DNA from: 79-D21 sp964521575
GTDB taxonomy: Bacteria > Synergistota > Synergistia > Synergistales > 79-D21
NCBI GenBank assembly: GCA_964521575.1
Contig: CAZFSR010000001.1
Location: forward strand, 62,001-126,000
DNA length: 64,000 nucleotides
Reading direction: 5' to 3'
The notes below the pieces were generated by a model. The model made no database searches. It saw only the letters and a program-made list of their open reading frames with translations, and had not been told where the DNA came from. Below are positions 22,854 to 31,459 of this stretch, in pieces (the first letter of the stretch is position 1; each line of letters begins with the position of its first letter). The translations under genes and the position numbers were made by a program.

Positions 22854-23594
22854 TCACAAGGGCAGGAGGGCGCTATAAGCGTACCGGCTCTCCCCTTGCG
22901 GCTGTCCGACGACGTAACGTTCCCTGATTTCCAGCAGGTGCGTCCTCATTCCCTGCCCGGCGGCAGCGGGGTCCCTTTCCTCGATCGCCTTGAGGGTGGC
23001 CTCGTGCTGCATGCCGACCCGCGGAGCCCAGCTCTCGTCCCTCGTCAGCCTTTCGTGGATGATCTCGTTGTTCTTCTCGACAAGGGAGACAAGTCCCTCC
23101 CAGATCCGGCTCAGGATTTCGTTCTGGGCCGCCTCGATGATGAGCGTGTGGAAAAGGTATTCGTAATGGGCCTGGGCCCTGACTCCCTCTTTCGTGTCGA
23201 TGGAGATGCCTTTCAGGGTCTTCAGGCATTCCTTCATCCTGGCCAGCTGCTGGTCGGTCCGCCTGAGGGCCGCCATTTCCGCGGCGCTGACGTCGATGAT
23301 CAGGCGGATCTCCAGGAACTGGGGCACAAAGGTTTCCGGCCAGAAAGGCATGAGCCGCAGGCTTTCGGAGATGCCGCCCAGCTCAGGCTCGCGGACATAG
23401 ATCCCGGCCCTTTCCCGGGCCTCCAGGACGCCCAGGGTCTCCAGGGCGACGATCGCTTCCCGGAGGATCACGCGGCTGACCCCCAGCCGGACGGCAAGGT
23501 CCCTTTCCGAGGGAAGTTTCCCGTCTATGGAAAGATCGCCCCTGCGGATCATGTCCAGGATTTCCTGGACAACGAAGTCCCTTTTCTTCTCCAT
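22854..23594 (-). CDS. GntR family regulator 2 (FadR/FCD type)
   Basis: A 246-residue repressor, similar in layout to the other two GntR proteins here. The HTH shows KLPSERDLAVRLGVSRV and ARERAGIYVRE. The FCD domain includes EAAQNEILSRIWEGL and GMQHEATLKAIEERDP. ATG 23594 is chosen because GGGGTGG precedes it; a longer in-frame extension reads through probable promoter DNA. It is divergent from the D-2-hydroxyacid dehydrogenase gene, and two TGGTNNNACCA palindromes lie in the gap, the known motif of the FadR subfamily. It therefore probably controls the dehydrogenase/TRAP cluster and itself. Confidence 0.88.
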   Translation of the reverse strand: MEKKRDFVVQEILDMIRRGDLSIDGKLPSERDLAVRLGVSRVILREAIVALETLGVLEARERAGIYVREPELGGISESLRLMPFWPETFVPQFLEIRLIIDVSAAEMAALRRTDQQLARMKECLKTLKGISIDTKEGVRAQAHYEYLFHTLIIEAAQNEILSRIWEGLVSLVEKNNEIIHERLTRDESWAPRVGMQHEATLKAIEERDPAAAGQGMRTHLLEIRERYVVGQPQGESRYAYSALLPL

Positions 23595-23675
23595 CGAATT
23601 CCACCCCGCCTTTTCGACTCTTGCCTGGAAAACGAGAAATGCTACAATAGGGTCCAAGGTGATTTTGGATAGTCC

Positions 23676-23769
23676 TTGGTATTACCAATTGGGATTTTAG
23701 CCCTTCTTGTCCCGGTTGTCCAGCCAAAACCCGTTTTTGGCGTTTTTTTGGCTCCTGCTGGTATCACCA
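23676..23769. promoter_or_regulatory. Two TGGTNNNACCA palindromes, likely GntR2 operators
   Basis: TTGGTATTACCAA (23676-23688) is a perfect palindrome and TGGTATCACCA (23759-23769) has the same TGGT-N3-ACCA core. Both also have AAGG/CCTT flanks, so the two sites are inverted copies about 80 bases apart. They lie between the divergent GntR2 and D-2-hydroxyacid dehydrogenase genes. Confidence 0.65.
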
Positions 23770-23851
23770 AGGCTAGTCCAATTATCCGGCCGCCCCTTCC
23801 TGGAAGGGAGCGGCGCTTCTCCAAAATTCCGGGATCCGGGGAGGTTCTCGC

Positions 23852-24784
23852 ATGAAGATCGTCTTTATCGACCAGAACGTCTACAAGGACTTCGCTCACA
23901 AGATCGAACTCATCGCCCCGCTGGAAAAGATGGGAGAGGTCACCGCCTACGACGACCTCCCGGTGTCCGAGGAGGTTCTTTACTCCAGGGCCTGGGACGC
24001 CGACGTGATCATCCTCTCCATCCACCAGCTGCGGAACGCCTTCATCGAGCGGTTCAAGAACCTGAAGCTGATCCAGTTCATGGGGATCGGCTACAGGAAT
24101 TACATGGACGAGGATTTCTGCGCTTCCAGGGGAATCAAGGCCCTCGGCATCGGAGAGTACGGCAGCAACGCCGTCGCCGAGTACACCCTCGGCCTGGCTC
24201 TCGCCCTCTTCAGGGGGATTCCGGAAGGAGACCGGCGGCTGAAGAACGAGGTCTGGGACATGCAGGGACTCCTGGGGAAGGAGATCGCTGGATCTACCGT
24301 CGGCATCGTCGGGACGGGGGCAATCGGCAGGCTGGTGGCCCAAAAGGCCTCCCTCCTGGGCGCCCGCGTGATCGCCCATGACCTGGTGGAAAACCGGGAA
24401 CTCGTCGAGAAGCACCAGGTCGAGTACGTGGACCTGAAAACCCTCTTCGGCATGTCGGACCTCGTTTCCTGCCACCTGATCCATACGAAGGCGACGGAAA
24501 AGCTGATTTCCTCGGAACTCCTTTCCTCGATGAAGGAGGGGTCCTTCTTCGTCAACACGTCGCGGGCGCAAGTGGTGGATTACGACGCCCTTTACGAACT
24601 GCTCAGGAAGAAGCACCTTCGCGGGGCGGCGCTGGACGTCCACTATTCCGAGCCCCCCGAGGACTACAGCCTTGCGAAGCTCGAGAACGTGATCGCCACG
24701 CCTCACCTGGGCTACTACACGGAAAGGGCCCTGGAAAACCAGTTGAGGAAAGTCGTCGAATCGGTCGTCGCCAACATCGGTTGA
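23852..24784 (+). CDS. D-isomer-specific 2-hydroxyacid dehydrogenase
   Basis: A 310-residue NAD(P)-dependent dehydrogenase that interconverts a 2-hydroxy acid and a 2-oxo acid. The Rossmann signature is GIVGTGAIG (about residue 150). The catalytic triad is present: Arg in NTSRAQVVD (most homologues have Gly after the Arg), Glu in HYSEPPE, and His in TPHLGYYTERA. The substrate is not readable. It is the first of a plus-strand set with an ornithine cyclodeaminase-family enzyme and a TRAP transporter, which suggests uptake and oxidation of an amino- or hydroxy-acid. A FadR-type operator pair lies upstream. Confidence 0.88.
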   Translation: MKIVFIDQNVYKDFAHKIELIAPLEKMGEVTAYDDLPVSEEVLYSRAWDADVIILSIHQLRNAFIERFKNLKLIQFMGIGYRNYMDEDFCASRGIKALGIGEYGSNAVAEYTLGLALALFRGIPEGDRRLKNEVWDMQGLLGKEIAGSTVGIVGTGAIGRLVAQKASLLGARVIAHDLVENRELVEKHQVEYVDLKTLFGMSDLVSCHLIHTKATEKLISSELLSSMKEGSFFVNTSRAQVVDYDALYELLRKKHLRGAALDVHYSEPPEDYSLAKLENVIATPHLGYYTERALENQLRKVVESVVANIG

Positions 24785-24858
24785 GGGCATGAAGGACAAG
24801 CCGGCGGCCTTCGGGCCTGCCGGCGTGGAAATGACGAAATTACAGGAGGGGTACATGG

Positions 24859-25845
24859 ATGTTGATCCTGAATGCAGAAGAGATCCGAAGCGTATTCCCG
24901 ATGAAGGAAGCCATCGAGGCGGACAAGCAGGCTTTCCTTCTCCACTCGAGAGGACAGACTGAGGTCCCGGTCCGGATTTCCTTCAGCGTCCAGAAGGACG
25001 ACAAGTCCCAGTTCATGCCGGCCTTCGTCAAGGGAGACATCCATAGGGTCGGCATCAAGATCGTCTCCACCTTCATGGAAAACCCGAGCCGGGGGCTACC
25101 CGTCGTCACGGCCCAGGTCCTGCTGCTCGACCCGGAAACCGGGATGGTCTGCGCCATGATGGACGGGACCGAGGTCACCAAGATCCGCACCGGAGCGATC
25201 TCGGGAGCGGCGACCGATATTCTCGCCCGGGCCGACGCGGAAGTCGGGGCCCTCTTCGGGACGGGAGCCCAGGCCCGGTCCCAGCTCGAAGCCATGCTGA
25301 CGGCAAGGAGACTCCGGGAGGTGAGGGTGTTCGACAAGAACCCCGAGTGGATCCGCGCCTTCATCGAGCGGTGCGCCGCCCTGGCGGAATCCTTCGGGAC
25401 GAAGCTTGTAGCAGCCTCTTCTACAGACGCCGCCATCGACCAGGCGGACGTGATCACGTCCGTGACGACGTCGAAAACCCCCGTCTTCGACGGGAAACGG
25501 GTCAGGGAAGGGGCCCACGTCAACGGCGTCGGCTCCTACACGCCCAACGCCCGCGAGCTGGATCTCGAGATCCTGAAGCGCAGCCGGGTGTACGTCGACA
25601 ACCGCGAGGCGGTTCTCGCGGAAGCCGGGGACTTTTTGATCCCTATCGCAAGCGGCGACTACTCGTCCGGGCAGATCATCGGGGAACTCGGTGAAGTGAT
25701 CGACGGCAAGGTCCAGGGACGCCTGACCCCGAAGGACATCACGGTGATGAAGACGGTCGGTTTTGCCGTCCTCGACGTGGTGGCGGCCTACCGCATCTAC
25801 ACGAAGGCCCTGGAGCAGGGAAAAGGACGGGAACTGTCATTCTGA
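24859..25845 (+). CDS. Ornithine cyclodeaminase / mu-crystallin family enzyme
   Basis: A 328-residue NAD(P)-binding enzyme. Members include ornithine cyclodeaminase, alanine dehydrogenase and ketimine (pyrroline-2-carboxylate) reductases. Visible are DGTEVTKIRTGAISGAA, the nucleotide-binding FGTGAQARSQLEAM and the VGSYTPNARELD region. AGGAGGG lies eight bases before the ATG at 24859; the ATG four bases earlier is out of frame. It sits between the 2-hydroxyacid dehydrogenase and the TRAP genes. A ketimine reductase or amino-acid dehydrogenase role fits the neighbourhood but is not proved. Confidence 0.88.
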   Translation: MLILNAEEIRSVFPMKEAIEADKQAFLLHSRGQTEVPVRISFSVQKDDKSQFMPAFVKGDIHRVGIKIVSTFMENPSRGLPVVTAQVLLLDPETGMVCAMMDGTEVTKIRTGAISGAATDILARADAEVGALFGTGAQARSQLEAMLTARRLREVRVFDKNPEWIRAFIERCAALAESFGTKLVAASSTDAAIDQADVITSVTTSKTPVFDGKRVREGAHVNGVGSYTPNARELDLEILKRSRVYVDNREAVLAEAGDFLIPIASGDYSSGQIIGELGEVIDGKVQGRLTPKDITVMKTVGFAVLDVVAAYRIYTKALEQGKGRELSF

Positions 25846-25928
25846 AAGCGGTCCCCGGACCGGGAACACAATGCCCCCATTCGGGAGGCTTATCCTAAAA
25901 CGCAGAAAAACCAAGGAGGGACTCGAAC

Positions 25929-26930
25929 ATGAAGATGAAGTCTACCGGAATCCTGCTATTGATCATCGGTTTGCTGTTCCTGGCCGCATCTTCCACCCCG
26001 GCCGCAGCGGAGTCCGCTACCCGGATGAAGATCGCCTCGGTGGGCAGTGAGACCCACCCGTCGTCGTTGGCCCTGGTCGAGGTGAAGAAGTTCATCGAGG
26101 AAAAGTCCGGGAAGAAGATCGAGGTGTCCCTGTACCTCAACTCCGCCCTGGGAGCCGACCGCCAGATCACCGAGGGAATGCAGCTCGGCACGATCGAATG
26201 CGGCGTGATCGGGACCACGAACCTGGCCAATTTCGAGCCCAAGTTCAACGTTTTCGACTTGCCCTTCCTGTTCAAGGACCAGAAATCCGCCTACAAGTCC
26301 ATCGACGGACCGATCGGGAAGACGCTCGATGAAGCCTTGCGGAAGCAGGGACTCCGGATCATCGCCTGGGGCGTGAACGGCTACCGTCACATCACGAACA
26401 ACCGGGGCCCCATCACGAAGCCGGACGACCTCAAGGGCCTGAAGATCCGCTGCATGGAGAACCCGGTCCACGTGGCCACCTTCAAGCGCATGGGCGCAAA
26501 CCCCACCCCGATGAGCTTCTCGGAACTTTACACCGCCCTGGCGCAGAAAACGGTCGATGCCCAGGAAAACCCGATCAACCTCGTCTACTCGTCCAAGTTC
26601 TACGAAGTCCAGAAATTCTACTCCCTGACGGGTCACCTGTTCGCGGTGGTTCCGCTCGTGGTCAGCGAGAGGTGGTTCCAGGGATTGCCGAAAGACATGC
26701 AGGCCGTCGTGCTTGAAGGCGGCAAGCTGTACCAGAAGAGGGAACGGGCCATCAACGAAAAACAGGAAAAGGGCATGCTCGAGGAAATGAAGAAGATGGG
26801 ACTGCAGGTCAACGTGTTGACTCCCGAGCAGAAAAAGGCCTTCATCACCGCCACGCTGCCGATTTACGACCAGTTCAAGGACCGCATCGGAGCCGACATG
26901 GTCGAACTGGCCAAGCAGGCCAACCAGTAG
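25929..26930 (+). CDS. dctP: TRAP transporter solute-binding protein (DctP family)
   Basis: A 333-residue periplasmic binding protein with a signal peptide ending PAAAES. DctP features are IEVSLYLNSALGADRQ and the GLKIRCMENPVH segment, where the Arg normally binds the ligand carboxylate; then TALAQKTVDAQENP. It captures an organic acid, probably the substrate of the nearby dehydrogenase. It starts 83 bases after the preceding gene and is followed by the small and large membrane subunits. CCAAGGAGG precedes the ATG. Confidence 0.93.
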   Translation: MKMKSTGILLLIIGLLFLAASSTPAAAESATRMKIASVGSETHPSSLALVEVKKFIEEKSGKKIEVSLYLNSALGADRQITEGMQLGTIECGVIGTTNLANFEPKFNVFDLPFLFKDQKSAYKSIDGPIGKTLDEALRKQGLRIIAWGVNGYRHITNNRGPITKPDDLKGLKIRCMENPVHVATFKRMGANPTPMSFSELYTALAQKTVDAQENPINLVYSSKFYEVQKFYSLTGHLFAVVPLVVSERWFQGLPKDMQAVVLEGGKLYQKRERAINEKQEKGMLEEMKKMGLQVNVLTPEQKKAFITATLPIYDQFKDRIGADMVELAKQANQ

Positions 26931-26970
26931 AACTGGAGAACGTCAGGAAGACAGAGAAAGAGGCGAGGAA

Positions 26971-27447
26971 ATGAAGAAATTGTACGACCATCTTGAGGAG
27001 AACCTGTTGTTCGCTGCGCTGATGTTTTCTGTCTTCCTGATTTTCTTCCAGGTCGTCATGCGGTACGTTTTCGGCCGCTCCCTCTCCTGGAGCGAGGAGT
27101 TGGCCCGCTACCTTTTCATCTGGTACACGTGGATCGGCACGAGCCTGGCGGTCCGAAAGAGAAGGCATATCCGGATCGAGATTCTGGCGGACTTCCTCAA
27201 AGGCAGGGCAAAGCTTCGCCTCGAAATGCTGGTTCTCCTGGTGTGGGCCCTCTTCTCCGTGTTCCTCGCGTACAAGGGGATCGAGATCGGCAGGTTCCTC
27301 CTCACCAGCAACCAGACCTCGCCGGCCCTGGAGATCCCGATGGTTTTCGCCTACGCGGCGGTTCCGGTCGGATGCGTCCTGATGTTCCTGAGGCTCCTGG
27401 GGGAAATGAAGGAGACGCTCATGCGCCTGTCGAAGGGGGAGGCCTAG
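26971..27447 (+). CDS. dctQ: TRAP transporter small membrane subunit (DctQ family)
   Basis: A 158-residue four-span membrane protein. The DctQ signature is seen in QVVMRYVFGRSLSWSEELAR followed by FIWYTWIG. It pairs with the large subunit to form the sodium-coupled symporter. It starts 40 bases after dctP with AGGCGAGGAA before the ATG, and its stop is 4 bases before the dctM start. Confidence 0.93.
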   Translation: MKKLYDHLEENLLFAALMFSVFLIFFQVVMRYVFGRSLSWSEELARYLFIWYTWIGTSLAVRKRRHIRIEILADFLKGRAKLRLEMLVLLVWALFSVFLAYKGIEIGRFLLTSNQTSPALEIPMVFAYAAVPVGCVLMFLRLLGEMKETLMRLSKGEA

Positions 27448-27451
27448 ACCA

Positions 27452-28735
27452 ATGGATATCGCCCTGCTGCTTGGCCTTTTGACCCTGTTTCTCGCGCTGA
27501 GCGTTCCCATCGGGATCTCCCTGGGCCTTTCCACGGCCATCACGTTGGCCCTCACCAGCCCGATCCCTCTGACCATGATGGCCCAGACCTGTTTCACCGG
27601 CCTGGATTCCTTCCCCCTCCTGGCCATTCCGTTCTTCATGCTGGCCGGGTCGCTCATGGGATACGGGGGAATCTCCAAGCGGCTGGTCAATTTCGCCGAA
27701 AGCCTCGTCAGCTACATGGTGGGAGGGCTGGCGATGGTGACGGTGGTCTCCTGCATGTTCTTCGCGGCGATTTCGGGTTCGGGTCCTGCGACGGTTTCCG
27801 CGATCGGGGGATTCATGATCCCGTCGATGAAGGAAAAGAAATACCCGGGGCCTTTCGCCGCGGCCCTCACGGCTGCCGCTGGTTCCATCGGGGTCATCAT
27901 TCCGCCCTCCATTCCCTTCGTCATCTACTGCGTCATCGCAGGGGCCTCCGTGGGCGAACTTTTCATCGCCGGGATCATTCCGGGGATCCTCATCGGTTTC
28001 TCCCTGATGTTCGTTTCCTATTTCACGGCAAAGAGGGAAAACTTTCCCAAGTCCGAGATTCCCTTCTCTCTTGCCCACGTGTGGAAGAGTTTCCGCGAAG
28101 CGATATGGGCCCTTATGGTTCCCGTCATCATCCTGGGCGGGATCTACGGGGGGGTCTTTACCCCGACCGAGGCGGCCGTCGTCGGGTGTGTCTATGCCCT
28201 TTTCGTCGGCAAGTTCATCTACAAGGAACTCGACTTCCGGACGACAAGAGCCGCATTCATGGACACCCTGGTCATCAACGGGGCCACGTCGTTCATCCTG
28301 GGATTGTCCATTTCCTTCGCAACCTACCTGACGATGGAACAGATCCCCCTCAAGATCGGGAACTGGATCATTTCCGTGTCGAGTTCGCCCGTGGTGATCC
28401 TGCTTCTGATCAACGCGATGCTCCTGGTGGTCGGGTGTTTCGTGGACAACATCTCTTCGATGATCGTCCTGACCCCGATCTTCCTGCCGGTCATGACAAA
28501 GATCGGCGTGGACCCGATCCATTTCGGCCTCTTCATGACAGTGGCGCTCGCGATCGGTTTCGTCACCCCTCCCTACGGGGCGAACCTTTTCGTCGCGTCG
28601 GCGGTCTCCGGCGAGAAAATCGGGGACATCAGCAAGCGGGCCATGCCCCTGATCCTGGTCATGATACTCGACCTGATGCTCCTGACCTTCATCCCCGAGC
28701 TGAGCCTGGGGCTGGTCAAGGCACTCATGAGATGA
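27452..28735 (+). CDS. dctM: TRAP transporter large membrane subunit (DctM family)
   Basis: A 427-residue membrane protein with about twelve spans, the transport channel of the TRAP system. It contains IPFFMLAGSLMGYGGIS, SGSGPATVSAIGGF and IIPPSIPFVIYC, all typical of DctM. The complete P-Q-M set in order shows an intact tripartite importer. It ends 29 bases before the amidohydrolase start. Confidence 0.94.
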   Translation: MDIALLLGLLTLFLALSVPIGISLGLSTAITLALTSPIPLTMMAQTCFTGLDSFPLLAIPFFMLAGSLMGYGGISKRLVNFAESLVSYMVGGLAMVTVVSCMFFAAISGSGPATVSAIGGFMIPSMKEKKYPGPFAAALTAAAGSIGVIIPPSIPFVIYCVIAGASVGELFIAGIIPGILIGFSLMFVSYFTAKRENFPKSEIPFSLAHVWKSFREAIWALMVPVIILGGIYGGVFTPTEAAVVGCVYALFVGKFIYKELDFRTTRAAFMDTLVINGATSFILGLSISFATYLTMEQIPLKIGNWIISVSSSPVVILLLINAMLLVVGCFVDNISSMIVLTPIFLPVMTKIGVDPIHFGLFMTVALAIGFVTPPYGANLFVASAVSGEKIGDISKRAMPLILVMILDLMLLTFIPELSLGLVKALMR

Positions 28736-28764
28736 AAGGGACCTTGAAGAGGAGTGACGCCGGA

Positions 28765-30348
28765 ATGAAAAACAACCTGGTTGTAAAAGGTCGAATCTGG
28801 ACCGGGGATAAGAAGGACCCCTTCGCCGAGGCCTTCCTGGTCGAAAACGGGGTCATCGCCGCGGTAGGAACGGAAGGCGAAATCCGCGGCAAGGCCCGGC
28901 CGGGAGCCGAGCTGCTCGATGCGGGCGACGCTCTCGTCACTCCGGGGCTCAGCGACTGCCATATCCACCTGACCGCCCAGGCCAGGCAGGACCTCTACGT
29001 GAACCTCGAAGGAATCCCCTCCTTGGACACCGCCCTCCAAAAGCTGCGCGAAAGGGCCGCAAAAGTCCCGGAGGGATCCTGGATCAGGGGGGTCAACTAC
29101 AACGAGGAGGCCTGGGAAGACGTGATCAGGCCGACCCGGGCGCTTCTCGACGCCCAGGGACCCCGCAACCCCCTGGTGATCAGCCGCTATTGCGGGCACG
29201 TCCACGTGGCCAACACGAAAGCCCTGGTCCAGGGCGGCCTTTGGGATTCAGCCGACCCCAATGTCGTCAGAGACTCCGGCGGAAGCCCGACAGGCGTGCT
29301 CAACGAAGGAGCCGCCGGCCCGATCATTGCCGCGATTGCGGCCGAATGCGAAAAACCCGGCACGATCACGGCCCTTCTCGCGGACACCTGCGTTCGGCTG
29401 GCTTCTCTGGGAATCACGGCCGCGCATGCCTGCGACGCCCCATCCTATGCTCTGGGGGAAGACATCCGGGCCTTCCAGGAACTCGAAGAAGAAGGCCGGC
29501 TGCCCTTGCGGATCCTCTGTTACCACGACGCTCTGCCGAACTTCTCCTTCAGGAGCGGCTTCGGCTCGGAGCGGGTGCAGTTCGCAGGGTTCAAGGTTTT
29601 TTGCGACGGAAGCATCGGCGGGCATACCGCGGCCATGTCGGCCCCCTACGCCGACAACCCCGCGACCTCCGGGCAGCTCAACCATGACGACGAAGAGCTC
29701 TACACCCTCCTTGCGGCCGCCCGGAAACGGGACATCCAGGTCCAGATCCACGTGATCGGGGACCTGGCCATCGACCAGGCCATAAGGGCCGTGGAAAGGG
29801 TCACGCGGGAACTGGGCTTCCCGAAACGGCCGTACCGCTTCAACCACTGCACCTATTGCCCGCAGGACCTGATGAAGAGGATGAAGAGCCTGGGTGTCGT
29901 GGTCGATGCGCAACCCGTCCAGCCCTTCAGGAACCGCCGGATGGCCCCGGCCAGGCTCGGAGACGAACGTCTCCCCTTCTCCTACGCCTACAGGAGGTTC
30001 TTCGACGAGGGACTCGTCGTGACGGGCTCGAGCGACGGCCCGATCGAAGACCTTAACCCCTGGGCCGGGATATGGGCAGCAGTGAACCGCACGGATGAAA
30101 ACGGTGCCCCCATGCGCTACTCGCCACCGGACGACCGGCTTTCCCTGGACGAGGCCCTGAGGATGTACACGGTCAATCCCTGGATTGCGGTCGGACGGGG
30201 CGACAGGCTCGGCAAGATCCTGCCGGGATACGGTGCGGATTTCACGGTGCTGGACTGCGATCCCTTCAAGCTGCCCCCTTGTGCCCTGAATAACGTCCGC
30301 CACCGCTGCACATTCGTGGACGGGGTCTTGGCCTGGGGCGGAATCTGA
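28765..30348 (+). CDS. Amidohydrolase family 3 (YtcJ-like) protein
   Basis: A 527-residue metal-dependent hydrolase. The N-terminal metal site is GLSDCHIHLTAQA. Further family markers are SRYCGHVHVAN, the YtcJ-type KVFCDGSIGGHTAAM, HVIGDLAIDQAI and the late Asp in TGSSDGPIED. Members hydrolyse amides, N-acyl groups or formamides; the substrate here is unknown. GAGGAG precedes the ATG at 28765; an ATG at 28732 overlaps the dctM end and lacks a good site. Its place behind the TRAP genes suggests that it hydrolyses the imported compound. Confidence 0.88.
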   Translation: MKNNLVVKGRIWTGDKKDPFAEAFLVENGVIAAVGTEGEIRGKARPGAELLDAGDALVTPGLSDCHIHLTAQARQDLYVNLEGIPSLDTALQKLRERAAKVPEGSWIRGVNYNEEAWEDVIRPTRALLDAQGPRNPLVISRYCGHVHVANTKALVQGGLWDSADPNVVRDSGGSPTGVLNEGAAGPIIAAIAAECEKPGTITALLADTCVRLASLGITAAHACDAPSYALGEDIRAFQELEEEGRLPLRILCYHDALPNFSFRSGFGSERVQFAGFKVFCDGSIGGHTAAMSAPYADNPATSGQLNHDDEELYTLLAAARKRDIQVQIHVIGDLAIDQAIRAVERVTRELGFPKRPYRFNHCTYCPQDLMKRMKSLGVVVDAQPVQPFRNRRMAPARLGDERLPFSYAYRRFFDEGLVVTGSSDGPIEDLNPWAGIWAAVNRTDENGAPMRYSPPDDRLSLDEALRMYTVNPWIAVGRGDRLGKILPGYGADFTVLDCDPFKLPPCALNNVRHRCTFVDGVLAWGGI

Positions 30349-30402
30349 GCCCGACCGGGAGCTTCGCGCGAACCCTGACCTAGAAATCCACCGCCTTTCT
30401 TT

Positions 30403-30434
30403 ACCGGAGGGAACCCTACGTGGTTCCCTCCGGT
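30403..30434 (+). terminator. Terminator after the TRAP/amidohydrolase cluster
   Basis: ACCGGAGGGAACC and GGTTCCCTCCGGT form a perfect 13-bp stem around CTACGT, followed by CGTTTGG. The U-tract is short. Confidence 0.75.
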
Positions 30435-30514
30435 CGTTTGGTAACATCCCCAACCTTCAAACCGGAAGACCCGGCTGATGCATCTCGTATCACATGCATA
30501 TCAGGCCGTCCCTC

Positions 30515-30578
30515 TTGAAATTATCCGGGCGGTGGGTTACGCTTAATCCAATTTAGGTAGGGCTATGGTCCTACCTAA
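30515..30578 (+). promoter_or_regulatory. Promoter and operator of the SDR-Liv operon
   Basis: TTGAAA (30515-30520) and TACGCT (30538-30543) are 17 bases apart. Directly after the expected start lies TTAGGTAGG-N8-CCTACCTAA (30553-30578), a perfect 9-bp inverted repeat. The half-site TTAGGTAGG also occurs in the palindrome at the GntR3 gene (36906-36920), so this is the likely GntR3 operator. Confidence 0.7.
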
Positions 30579-30670
30579 TTTTCTGCCCTGAAAAGTTTCA
30601 ATATTTTGAAGGCTTTTTCTCGACAAATCCAGCCAATTCGAGGCATGACTTCGGTAAAGGCGGTGATCCC

Positions 30671-31402
30671 ATGGCAGCAAGACATGCACTGGTTACGGGA
30701 GCGGCAAGCGGGATCGGGAAGGCGATCGCGTTGAAGCTGGCGGCCGAGGGATGCTTCCTGAGCCTTTGCGACCTCGACGGACCGAAGGCGGAAGCGGTGG
30801 CCGAAATCATCCGGGCCTCCGGCGGGTTTGCCGCGGCCTTCGCCGGCGACATCACGAAGGAAGCGGAGTGCAGGCGGATCCATTCGGCAGCGAAAGAAGC
30901 CGCGGGCCCTGTCGGCACCCTGGTCAACAACGCCGGCATCTATCCCGCAAGCCCCATCCTCGAGACGACGGAGGAGCTGTGGGATCGCGTCATGGAGGTC
31001 AACCTGAAGGCCGTGTTCCTCCTCAGCAAGGCCATCCTGCCGGACATGGTCGAAATGGGCTCCGGCCGGATCGTGAACATGGCCTCGATCGACGGGAAGA
31101 AACCCGGCCCCGGGAACTCGGCCTACTCCGCCTCCAAGGCCGGGGTGATCAGCCTGACCCGTTCCATGGCGGCCGAGATGGCCCCGTTTGGAATCCGGGT
31201 GAACGCAGTCGCCCCGGGTTGGGTCGGAACCGAAAACATCCTGAAGGGCGACCGGTGGAAAACGGCTGTGCGGCAGATTCCCCTCGGGCGCCTGGCAGAG
31301 CCGGCGGAAATCGCAGGTGTCGTTGCCTGGCTTTGTTCCGAGACGGCGAGCTACATCACGGGAGAGATCCTGAACGTCAACGGGGGGATGCTGATGGATT
31401 GA
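30671..31402 (+). CDS. Short-chain dehydrogenase/reductase (SDR)
   Basis: A 243-residue classical SDR. It has the cofactor motif TGAASGIGKA, NNAG in LVNNAGIYPA, the catalytic Ser in NMASIDGKK and YSASKAG with the Tyr and Lys, and ends with the usual GEILNVNGGMLMD. It oxidises or reduces a hydroxyl or keto group; substrate unknown. First gene of the operon with the Liv transporter, separated by 57 bases, so it may act on the imported compound. AAAGGCGG precedes the ATG. Confidence 0.9.
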   Translation: MAARHALVTGAASGIGKAIALKLAAEGCFLSLCDLDGPKAEAVAEIIRASGGFAAAFAGDITKEAECRRIHSAAKEAAGPVGTLVNNAGIYPASPILETTEELWDRVMEVNLKAVFLLSKAILPDMVEMGSGRIVNMASIDGKKPGPGNSAYSASKAGVISLTRSMAAEMAPFGIRVNAVAPGWVGTENILKGDRWKTAVRQIPLGRLAEPAEIAGVVAWLCSETASYITGEILNVNGGMLMD

Positions 31403-31459
31403 ACGGCGGTGAGGATGTCCGGAAACAAACACAACAAAAAAAGATAAGGGGGAAAGGAA

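Noticed and set aside
28081..28764. Upstream extension of the amidohydrolase into dctM
   Set aside because: The extension is an out-of-frame shadow of dctM; the amidohydrolase has its own GAGGAG site before ATG 28765.
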